From: Chloroflexota bacterium
GTDB lineage: Bacteria; Chloroflexota; FW602-bin22; JAMCYS01
DNA length: 10,540 nt
NCBI GenBank assembly: GCA_021847625.1
Contig: JAJZQK010000058.1
Span: forward strand, 1 to 10,540
Direction of reading: 5' to 3'
The notes under the pieces: generated by a model
Databases searched by the model: none
The model's input: the letters and a program-made list of their open reading frames with translations, nothing else
Told to the model about the DNA's origin: nothing
Translations under genes and position numbers: made by a program
In this document: positions 1 to 5,290 of the stretch, one piece after another
Numbering within the stretch: position 1 is the stretch's first letter
How the letters are laid out: each line of letters begins with the position of its first letter

Positions 1-412
1 CGTGTCATAGGTTTGAGGTCTTCATCTCGTCCACCTTCCCAGCTATGCCACCTCGGCAATCCGAGTGTGATGCATGCTGCTGTTGGACCCATTGGGCCAC
101 TCCCGGCACCCGAAGCAAATCCGCATCAGGGTCGCCTGCGCTCGTGTACAGATTTAAGTGCATTGAAACCCGCGACGTTCGACCTGGCCGGTGTGTTCCT
201 CACTCGCTCGTCGCAAGCCGATCAACTGGAACCTACCATCCGGGCAAGGATACACTCCACCTGGTGCTAGTGCAAAGGCATGAGGCCGCCTGCCCGCGAT
301 TCGCACACCACACTCTTTCCACAGACTCTCCACACGCCATCCACCTGGTCCCCATAACCGTTGTCTATACTCATCTCAACAAGGGCGAGAGAGAGCCCTG
401 GGAGGTGCAAGG
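1..412. other. gene-free stretch upstream of the DUF2202 gene
   Basis: I see no convincing gene here. Two short overlapping open frames on the plus strand have low-complexity translations, no ribosome binding site and no recognisable motif. The stretch is visibly less GC-rich than the rest of the window and has a C/A-rich run with several CCACA units around 303-343. Its right end carries the presumed promoter and ribosome binding site of the following gene. No tRNA, riboswitch or insertion-sequence end was recognised. Confidence 0.5.
366..407 (+). promoter_or_regulatory. putative -10 box and ribosome binding site for the DUF2202 gene
   Basis: TATACT at 366-371 matches five of six bases of the sigma70 -10 consensus. 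A TG lies just upstream but one base too far away to be a true extended -10, and no good -35 box is seen 17 bp upstream. GGAGGTG at 401-407 lies five bases before the ATG at 413 and clearly fixes that start. The ribosome binding site is solid; the promoter is tentative. Confidence 0.4.
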
Positions 413-901
413 ATGCTAAACAAGAAGAAGACGTTTCTGACCCTGGCCGCGGTCTTGGCCCTGACGGCCACCGCGACGACTTACGCTGCCGCTGCCCCGG
501 CCTACCAACAGGCTGCCGGGGGCCGGGCGGCGGTCACCAACACCTGGACCGGGCGCGGGGGCGCCGGCATCAACTGGCAGGTGACGGCGCCGACGGTCGT
601 CGCCAGCCTCACCGCCGAGGAGACTGCTTCGCTGCAATACGTGCGCGAGGAGGAGAAGCTCGCCCACGACGTCTACGTGTTCCTGTACGAGCAGTGGGGC
701 CTGCCGGTCTTCCAAAACATCGCCCAGAGCGAGCAGTCCCACACCGACGCCGTCAAGACGCTGCTCGACCGCTACGGCGTGGCCGACCCGGCCGCGGGCG
801 AGGCGCCCGGCCAGTTTAGCGACCAGTCGCTGCAGCACTCTTTCCCATTCGCTCCCTCTCCTAGAGACTGGCCGGGTCTGTGGCGCGTAAGCGGCAGCTG
901 A
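413..901 (+). CDS. secreted DUF2202 ferritin-like protein, 3'-truncated
   Basis: The product is 162 residues. Residues 1-27 form a Sec signal peptide (KKK, a hydrophobic core, then an Ala-rich cleavage region). From about residue 66 it follows the DUF2202 family closely: REEEKLAHDVY at 78-88, a WGLPVFQNIAQSEQSH block at 95-110, LLDRYG near 117-122 and the DPAAG turn near 125. DUF2202 is a ferritin-like helical domain; the Glu/His residues in these two blocks are probably metal ligands. Family resemblance stops at residue 141 (base 835). The remaining 21 residues are Pro/Ser/Trp-rich and match nothing expected. The second half of the domain, with its EE-x-DI and GSRNHL-type ligand blocks, is missing and is not seen in other frames downstream. 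I infer a decayed gene, broken by insertion or deletion, whose product probably cannot form a complete metal site. The start is supported by GGAGGTG five bases upstream. The family's physiological role is unknown. Confidence 0.85.
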   Translation: MLNKKKTFLTLAAVLALTATATTYAAAAPAYQQAAGGRAAVTNTWTGRGGAGINWQVTAPTVVASLTAEETASLQYVREEEKLAHDVYVFLYEQWGLPVFQNIAQSEQSHTDAVKTLLDRYGVADPAAGEAPGQFSDQSLQHSFPFAPSPRDWPGLWRVSGS

Positions 902-993
902 GATGTCTTGCTGCTGGCCTTTGCAGGAGCTATTCGTCGGTGCTGGCTTCGGGTTAGAGCCCGGCGGGGCGTCGGCCTGGAGGCGGGTCGCCG
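901..993 (+). repeat. diverged interspersed repeat, copy 1
   Basis: This segment aligns with 3047-3143 in the same orientation. By hand count the first 70 positions are ungapped with 51 identities (about 73%), and similarity continues with small gaps to the end. The best-kept parts are TTGCTGCTGGC near the left end and TCGGG-TAG-GCCC-GCGGGG in the middle. GGGTTAGAGCCC at 951-962 can form a small hairpin with a possible G-U pair; the other copy has GGGCTAGGGCCC at the same place. This copy begins at the stop codon of the broken DUF2202 gene. No coding potential was recognised. It could be a REP- or MITE-like element, or the preserved 3' flank of an old paralogous gene. Confidence 0.6.
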
Positions 994-1005
994 GTGTGGC
1001 ACCTG

Positions 1006-1035
1006 TTGCGGCAGCAGCGTCATAGAGCGTATCAT
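1006..1035 (+). promoter_or_regulatory. putative tag promoter
   Basis: TTGCGG at 1006-1011 and TATCAT at 1030-1035 are separated by 18 bp; the -10 matches five of six consensus bases, the -35 only three. Transcription would start near 1042 and give a leader of about 64 nt. That leader contains an imperfect inverted repeat (GTCG-T-CAG at 1053-1060 facing CTG-AG-CGAC at 1066-1074). The promoter lies just behind the repeat, so tag does not depend on the broken gene upstream. Confidence 0.3.
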
Positions 1036-1105
1036 TGGTAAGCGAAGTACCCGTCGTCAGCCAGTCTGAGCGACGAGTAACAGGCACACTTGGGAGGGAC
1101 TGAGC

Positions 1106-1720
1106 TTGGCCAATACCCTGTTTGGCGATGGGCGCTCCCGCTGCGAGTGGTGCGCGGGCTCGGAGCTGATGACCGCTTACCATGACCTGGAGTGGGGCAC
1201 GCCCCTCCACGACGACCAGAGGCTCTTCGAGATGCTCATCCTCGAGGGGGCGCAGGCGGGCCTGAACTGGCTCACCATTCTCAAGAAGCGCGAGCACTAC
1301 CGTCGCGCCTTCGCCGGCTTCGACCCGCGGAGGGTCGCGGCCTATAGCGAGGAGAAGGTGCGGGCGCTGCTGGCCGACAGCGGCATCGTGCGCAACCGCC
1401 TCAAGATCGCGGCCGCCATCGACAATGCCCGGGCCTTCCTGAGGGTGCAGGAGGAGTTCGGCACGTTCGATCGCTACCTCTGGCAGTTCGTCGACGGGCG
1501 GCCCATCGTCAATCGCTGGCAAGCCCTGTCCGAGGGACCGGCGAGGACGGCGCTGAGCGATCAACTCAGCAAGGACCTCCGGCAACGCGGCTTCCGCTTC
1601 GTCGGCTCGACGATCTGCTACGCCTTCATGCAGGCCGTCGGCCTGGTGAACGACCACACGGTGCACTGCTTCCGCTGGCGCGAGCTGGCGGGCGAGGGCC
1701 GGCCAGATGAGTCCGGCTAG
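1106..1720 (+). CDS. tag: DNA-3-methyladenine glycosylase I
   Basis: The product is 204 residues and is collinear with E. coli Tag (187 residues). It is a cytosolic base-excision-repair enzyme that removes 3-methyladenine from alkylated DNA, using the helix-hairpin-helix glycosylase fold plus a zinc site. The zinc ligands are visible: C13 and H26 with the same spacing as C4/H17 of E. coli, and H184 and C188 in NDHTVHC near the C-terminus. The base-recognition region LEGAQAGLNW has E47 and W55 at the positions of E38 and W46, and Y25 and W30 are kept in YHDLEW. KKRE, the GxxFVGSTICYAFMQA helix and GLVNDH are also present. The start is TTG, chosen because GGGAGGG at 1092-1098 precedes it by seven bases and the family homology begins right after. 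It converges on the next gene across a 78-bp gap without an evident terminator. The tail after C188 is slightly longer than usual. Confidence 0.96.
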   Translation: MANTLFGDGRSRCEWCAGSELMTAYHDLEWGTPLHDDQRLFEMLILEGAQAGLNWLTILKKREHYRRAFAGFDPRRVAAYSEEKVRALLADSGIVRNRLKIAAAIDNARAFLRVQEEFGTFDRYLWQFVDGRPIVNRWQALSEGPARTALSDQLSKDLRQRGFRFVGSTICYAFMQAVGLVNDHTVHCFRWRELAGEGRPDESG

Positions 1721-1798
1721 ACAGAGGTGAGCTTCGAGTCTCCGGTCTCCTCCTGCTCATCCGCTGCCGTCGTCCCATCCGCGTCCCTCGGCGTTCTG

Positions 1799-2935
1799 TT
1801 ACCGGCCCACTTTTGGCGGCCTCGGCGTGCCGGTGCCGCCTTTGGCGCTCGGCAGCGCGAGGACATCGACGGCGCTAATCTCTTCAGCTAGATCGGCGAA
1901 ACGCCGCAGCAGTACCGCCAAGTGGGCGGTGGCGTATGGGGAGCGCCTCTTCTTCTGGCCGAAGGAGTAGGCCGCAAACCCCTTGTAACAGGAGCGGGGC
2001 ACCACTGCGCCGTCGGGGTCGAAGTTGTAGGCCACGAGGCACGCCGCCAGTTCGGCCAGCGCCTGCCTGTCCTCCGCCCTCGCCTGCGGCCCTCGCCAGA
2101 GCGCGGGGTAACGTCCCAACGTGTCGAGGAACCAAGCGATGTCGTACCAGAAGACCGGCCACTTCACCGTCTTGAACCAGTAGCCGTGGCCGAACATATA
2201 GGGGCGCTCCTCGCCACGCTGCTGCCATGCCCGTAGAGCCGTGCGCGCCACCACCAGCAGGCCATCGGGCCTATCGGCTTCCGGCAGGCGGGCGAAGGTG
2301 CGCAGCGCCTCCAGCGTCACCTGCGGGCAGAAGTCCCCTTTGCGTCCAGGGCCACGAAACCCGCGCACGGGTAGGCAGGGCCAGGCGCGGCCCTGGGTCG
2401 TTTCCGCGATGTCGGCGTCCATGCGCGCCAACGCTGCCCGCGTGCGATGGTCTTCCGCTCGCCCGAAGCGCACCAGCACCTCTACCACGGCGTGGGCGTC
2501 GCAAAGGAGGGCGCTCCAGGCGGGTGTGGGCGAGAGGCGGCTGGTGCCATACGAGGCAAAACGGCCGTCCGAGTCCTGGTGAGCGAGCATCCGATCTAGC
2601 AGGTGCTCGACACGCTGGTCATCGCCCCCGCTCAGGCCCATGTCCGCCAAGAGGTTGAGAAGGTTGGGGGCAAAGGCGGGGCTGTTGTGGCCCGAGAGGG
2701 CCAGGTCGGCTTCCCAATCAGGCAGCCTGCCGATCAGGCCCTGGGTGCCAGGGTCGGTCAACACCGCCCCGCGTGCCTCGCGCACGGCCGAGTCGTCTGC
2801 CGGCAGGTCAAGAAGGCCGGTGAGGGCGACCCAACGCGCGGAAGGCTCGTCGGCGGTGAGCAGCCAGGGGCGTGGGTCCGCCCCCAGCAGGCGCACCCAG
2901 GCTTCCTCGGGCAGGCCGTCAATCGCCGTCGTCAT
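1799..2935 (-). CDS. alpha/alpha-toroid (prenyltransferase/squalene-cyclase-like) protein of unknown function
   Basis: The product is 378 residues from the ATG at 2935. The frame is open for 22 more codons, but the extra N-terminus is Pro-rich and a -10 box directly before this ATG argues against it. There is no signal peptide or membrane helix. The N-terminus has the pattern W-x-x-LL-x-x-DP-x-PWLL followed by SARWVALTGLLD, then VREAR. This is typical of a bacterial hypothetical family with a helical-barrel fold like terpenoid cyclases; some members are misnamed nitrogen fixation protein NifH in databases. The centre has repeated helix pairs, DSDGRFASYG, and a Trp/Phe-rich stretch GYWFKTVKWPVFWYDIAW that could line a pocket. 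A conserved-looking WPCLP and FCPQVTLEALR follow the repeat pattern. No DXDD or QW motif of true squalene cyclases and no P-loop is seen, so enzymatic function is unknown. It stands alone as a transcription unit. Confidence 0.8.
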   Translation of the reverse strand: MTTAIDGLPEEAWVRLLGADPRPWLLTADEPSARWVALTGLLDLPADDSAVREARGAVLTDPGTQGLIGRLPDWEADLALSGHNSPAFAPNLLNLLADMGLSGGDDQRVEHLLDRMLAHQDSDGRFASYGTSRLSPTPAWSALLCDAHAVVEVLVRFGRAEDHRTRAALARMDADIAETTQGRAWPCLPVRGFRGPGRKGDFCPQVTLEALRTFARLPEADRPDGLLVVARTALRAWQQRGEERPYMFGHGYWFKTVKWPVFWYDIAWFLDTLGRYPALWRGPQARAEDRQALAELAACLVAYNFDPDGAVVPRSCYKGFAAYSFGQKKRRSPYATAHLAVLLRRFADLAEEISAVDVLALPSAKGGTGTPRPPKVGR

Positions 2936-2941
2936 GCCAGT

Positions 2942-2950
2942 AGTATAGCA
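2942..2950 (-). promoter_or_regulatory. extended -10 promoter, leaderless start of the toroid-protein gene
   Basis: On the minus strand the sequence reads TGC-TATACT, an extended -10 element (TGn plus a five-of-six hexamer). No good -35 box is present, as is usual for extended -10 promoters. Only six bases separate the hexamer from the ATG at 2935, so transcription should begin at or next to the A of the start codon. There is no Shine-Dalgarno sequence in that gap, consistent with a leaderless mRNA. Confidence 0.6.
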
Positions 2951-3046
2951 GATTGCTGGCTGGGCTGGCGCCGGGTACCACGGCGGCCGGCTGATCGGCA
3001 ATCACGGCGGCGCTCTGCTGGCGCTGGTGGTGTCGGCCGGACGGAG

Positions 3047-3143
3047 AGATATTCTGCTGCTGGCTTTTGCCGGCTCTAGTCGCGGACAGTGGCCTCGGGC
3101 TAGGGCCCAGCGGGGGATGCGGGTCCAGAGGCGGGGCGCTGGG
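3047..3143 (+). repeat. diverged interspersed repeat, copy 2
   Basis: This is the partner of 901-993, in the same orientation. It overlaps the last 14 or so codons of the EEP-family gene on the minus strand, and that gene's TAG stop lies in the loop of the small hairpin GGGCTAGGGCCC at 3097-3108. The outer part (3047-3096) lies in the gap between two minus-strand genes. The better-conserved GCTGCTGGC segment is outside the coding sequence, which argues that the similarity is not only due to related proteins. Confidence 0.6.
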
Positions 3144-4155
3144 CGCTGCCGCCACCGGTCAGCGCCAGGTCCGCTACCACGGAGAGGTGGTCGGAGCCCG
3201 GGACGTTGACCACCTGGGCCCCGGTCGGCGTCCAACCGGGGGAGGTGAAGACGTAGTCGATGCGGACGACGGGCAGGTAGAATATCTCGATGCCCCCGCC
3301 CTGCGACGGCCAGCCGTCGAAGCTGCTGCGGCTGGGGAAGGTGTAGCCCGGCCCCCAGCCGGCCGCCCGGAAGGCGTCGTCCAGCGTGCCCGCCAGCATC
3401 CCGTAGGCGGGGTCCCGGTCGCTCGTGTTGAAGTCCCCCAGTACGATCAGCGGCCCCGCGATCGTCTGCGCCCGGGCGACGATGGCGCCCAACGCCCGGT
3501 CGCGCCGGGCGGTGTCGAAGGTCGTGGGCACGGGGACCGGCCCTATCCGCCGGAAGCCCAGCGTCGGCCGGGGCGGGTGGACGTTGAGGACCGTCACCGC
3601 CCGGCCGTTCACGTCCGCCGTCGCCTGCTGGCAGGGGCAGCCGTCGCCGCCATTGTCCGACACGGCGGAGGCGGCGAGGGGGAAGCGGCTGTAGAGGCCG
3701 AGGGTGGGGTAGGACTCGTCTGGATAGAGCAGCACGTAGGGGAACTCCCGGCCTACCTGGGCGGCGAGGCCCTTCGCCAGGTCGGGGTTCAGCTCCTGGA
3801 CGGCCAGCAGGTCGGGGTGCTCCTTGGCGATCGCCACCCCCAGCGCGCCGACTTCGGCGTTGCTGGACAGCAGGTTCGCCGTCATCACGCGCAGGGGCAC
3901 CCCGGACGCCGCGGCCTGGCGGGGCAGCAGCAGATAGCCGTATTGTACGGCCAGCAACGCCAGCGGCAAGGTCAGCAGGGCCATGGCTTGCCAACGTCGG
4001 CGCCAGGCGGCGTAGAGCAGCAGCGCCGGCAACGGCAGGAAAAGCCAGATGGCGAAGAGCGACGCCAGCCGGTAGGGCCACCAGCCCCCCGCGGGGCTAA
4101 GGCCGAGCAGGTACCAGGCCGCCAGCAGAGCGCAGTAGAGTATGGCCAGCAGCAA
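3100..4155 (-). CDS. membrane-anchored endonuclease/exonuclease/phosphatase (EEP) family protein
   Basis: The product is 351 residues. The first 85 residues hold three hydrophobic segments (about 2-18, 28-50 and 57-77), followed by the EEP domain (about 87-333), which probably faces outward as in related proteins. The metal and catalytic residues of the fold are present: N94 in MTANLL, E121 in VQELNPD, H193 in NVHPP, D241 and N243 in GDFNT, D300 in RIDYVF, and D322/H323 in SDHLSVVADL. EEP proteins hydrolyse phosphodiester or phosphomonoester bonds in nucleic acids, lipids or inositol phosphates; the substrate here cannot be told. The start is TTG, with GAAGGA eight bases upstream; no ATG or GTG lies between it and the preceding in-frame stop. 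The last 18 residues are a Gly/Pro/Ala/Ser tail encoded mostly by the repeat, so the original C-terminus may have been replaced. Two Cys near 173-175 (CPC) could form a disulfide. Confidence 0.9.
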   Translation of the reverse strand: MLLAILYCALLAAWYLLGLSPAGGWWPYRLASLFAIWLFLPLPALLLYAAWRRRWQAMALLTLPLALLAVQYGYLLLPRQAAASGVPLRVMTANLLSSNAEVGALGVAIAKEHPDLLAVQELNPDLAKGLAAQVGREFPYVLLYPDESYPTLGLYSRFPLAASAVSDNGGDGCPCQQATADVNGRAVTVLNVHPPRPTLGFRRIGPVPVPTTFDTARRDRALGAIVARAQTIAGPLIVLGDFNTSDRDPAYGMLAGTLDDAFRAAGWGPGYTFPSRSSFDGWPSQGGGIEIFYLPVVRIDYVFTSPGWTPTGAQVVNVPGSDHLSVVADLALTGGGSAQRPASGPASPAGP

Positions 4156-4347
4156 TGGACCGATCCTTCGTTTGAGGTGTAGAGCCGTCGAGGCTCACCG
4201 TCGAACAAGGCAAGTAGCGTGCCCGCCCGGACGTCGGGCCGGAAGCAGGATGGGAGCAACAGTCGGTCCTCGAACGTCTACCATCCACCGACTCCCTCTG
4301 CCACCTGGTGCAGCGCGCCATTGGGTTGCGAGCGCGTAGCAGGCCCC

Positions 4348-4376
4348 TTGCCGAGGGCTCCGTCCAGGGATAGAAT
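4348..4376 (+). promoter_or_regulatory. sigma70-type promoter upstream of the DUF3592 gene
   Basis: TTGCCG at 4348-4353 (four of six) and TAGAAT at 4371-4376 (five of six) have an ideal 17-bp spacer. Transcription would start near 4383, about 170 bases before the GTG of the DUF3592 gene. This is the best-scoring full promoter I see in the window. Confidence 0.5.
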
Positions 4377-4382
4377 CTAAGA

Positions 4383-4402
4383 CCAATCATCCTGCTGATT
4401 GG
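4383..4402 (+). promoter_or_regulatory. palindrome at the predicted transcription start (possible operator)
   Basis: CCAATCA and TGATTGG form a perfect 7-bp inverted repeat around a 6-base centre. It starts exactly where transcription from the promoter at 4348-4376 should begin, a typical place for a repressor operator. Read as RNA it would form a 5'-terminal hairpin that could protect the message. The binding protein is unknown. Confidence 0.4.
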
Positions 4403-4553
4403 ATGGCGAGGTACGAGACGGGCGGCGAATCGGAGTTGACGCCGAAAGGCACCGCGACTCCGCTGGGCTTGGCCTCGCCGTCCTGACTGGAGAACCCGGC
4501 CGCCCGGGCTTCCGGCGTGCCGACAGGGAAAGACGAGGAGGAGGAAGGAAACG

Positions 4554-4997
4554 GTGGACCTACTGCAAGGGCTCGCGCTCTACGGTCCGGTTATCCTCTT
4601 GGGCTTGGGGCTGGCGTACGCCGCTCACCGGCGCAAACGGTCTTCGGCCTGGTTGCAGACGACCGGCACCATCGTATCTTCGCAGTTCAACTGGGTCGGG
4701 GGCGGGCTCGACCTCAAAGTCCGCTACCGCTACCCGGTCGGCGGCAAGACGTACACCGGCACCTACCGCCGCTACTGGCGCGCCTCGCTGGAGGCACGCG
4801 AGGAACTGGCCGAGGCCATGGGCCAATTCGCCGCCGGCGCCGCGGCGCTCGTGGTCTACAACCCGCGCCGGCCGGAGGCGAGCGGGCTGGGCTACCGGCC
4901 GGCAAATTGGGTCCTGGTGGCGGAGTGGTTCGGCTGGGCCCTGTCCGCCCTCGGCATCGTCGCCGTCCTTACGACTATCCTCGCCCAAGCGGCTTAA
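4554..4997 (+). CDS. DUF3592 family membrane protein
   Basis: The product is 147 residues. Membrane helix one is at about 8-24, followed by basic RRKR, and helix two is at about 124-144. Between them lies the DUF3592 signature: W-x-x-TTGTIVSS near 33-43, a KVRYRYPVGGKTYTG strand pair near 55-69, and LVVYNPRRPEAS near 99-110. The soluble loop is a small beta-rich domain outside the membrane. The family's function is unknown; members often act as accessory membrane proteins. The start is GTG, fixed by a long purine-rich ribosome binding site (4535-4549, containing GGAGG). It is a single-gene unit with its own promoter about 170 bases upstream and converges on the next gene across a gap with two strong palindromes. 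Confidence 0.88.
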   Translation: MDLLQGLALYGPVILLGLGLAYAAHRRKRSSAWLQTTGTIVSSQFNWVGGGLDLKVRYRYPVGGKTYTGTYRRYWRASLEAREELAEAMGQFAAGAAALVVYNPRRPEASGLGYRPANWVLVAEWFGWALSALGIVAVLTTILAQAA

Positions 4998-5039
4998 CGG
5001 ACCGTCCTCCTGGTAGAAGCGGCCGGCCCCGGCAGCGAG

Positions 5040-5053
5040 GCCGGCGCGCCGGC
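5040..5053. other. 14-bp perfect GC palindrome
   Basis: GCCGGCGCGCCGGC is self-complementary over 14 bases and lies 43 bases behind the DUF3592 stop codon. With GAG on the left and CTC on the right the pairing extends, with one bulge. Together with an upstream GGCCGGC copy it could fold strongly in RNA, but no T-run follows. It may act as a factor-dependent 3' end or simply reflect GC-rich sequence. Confidence 0.3.
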
Positions 5054-5190
5054 TCGAACTTCCTGCTCGCCCCCGGTTCCCGTCCGCACCCTGCGGTTTG
5101 CCCTTCTGGCCGGCCTCACCCCGGCGAGGCAAGGCTGGGGCCGGACCACCCCGCCCTGCCGTTTCGCGTCCCAGCGTCCCCCAGCACGCT

Positions 5191-5230
5191 GCCCATAGGC
5201 ACGGCCTTGGGCATGGCCGTGCCTATGGGC
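5191..5230. terminator. perfect 16-bp stem-loop between convergent genes (likely bidirectional terminator)
   Basis: GCCCATAGGCACGGCC at 5191-5206 is exactly complementary to 5215-5230, with an 8-base loop. It sits between the stop codons of the converging DUF3592 gene (4997) and the secreted-protein gene (5291), 61 bases from the latter. This is the right place for a shared transcription end. There is no U-tract on either side, so it is not a textbook intrinsic terminator. A second small hairpin (CCGGT/ACCGG, 5239-5255) follows. Confidence 0.6.
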
Positions 5231-5290
5231 TGACCGCGCCGGTCTCCCAAACCGGACGACGAAGGCCGAAATGGGTCGCTGAATCATCGG

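Larger units (their letters stand above)
4156..4553. other. divergent intergenic region between the EEP and DUF3592 genes
   Basis: This gap of about 400 bp separates two divergently oriented genes. The left 190 bases hold only the ribosome binding site of the EEP gene; no convincing minus-strand promoter was found. The right part holds a sigma70-type promoter, a palindrome at its predicted start, and a leader of about 150 bases with several GC-rich inverted segments. No known riboswitch consensus was recognised (cobalamin, c-di-AMP, c-di-GMP, fluoride and guanidine were considered). Confidence 0.5.

Noticed and set aside
303..343. CCACA units resembling DnaA boxes near 315-335.
   Set aside because: Each differs from TTATCCACA in at least two bases, and no other origin features are present.
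416..1666. A long open frame on the minus strand (416 codons) across the DUF2202 and tag genes.
   Set aside because: It is antisense to two recognisable proteins, its translation is low-complexity Arg/Ala/Gly-rich, and it has no motif or ribosome binding site.
2936..3001. Longer N-terminus (22 extra residues) for the toroid protein.
   Set aside because: It would place the extended -10 element inside the coding sequence and has a Pro-rich, non-family sequence.
3067..4182. Long open frames on both strands across the EEP gene.
   Set aside because: Only the minus-strand frame 3100-4155 carries the EEP catalytic residues and membrane helices; the others are GC-driven shadows.
5239..5255. CCGGT-CTCCCAA-ACCGG looks like a tRNA anticodon arm (Gly CCC on plus; Pro GGG on minus).
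   Set aside because: No D-arm, T-arm (GGTTCGA) or matching acceptor stem is present on either strand; it is only a small hairpin.
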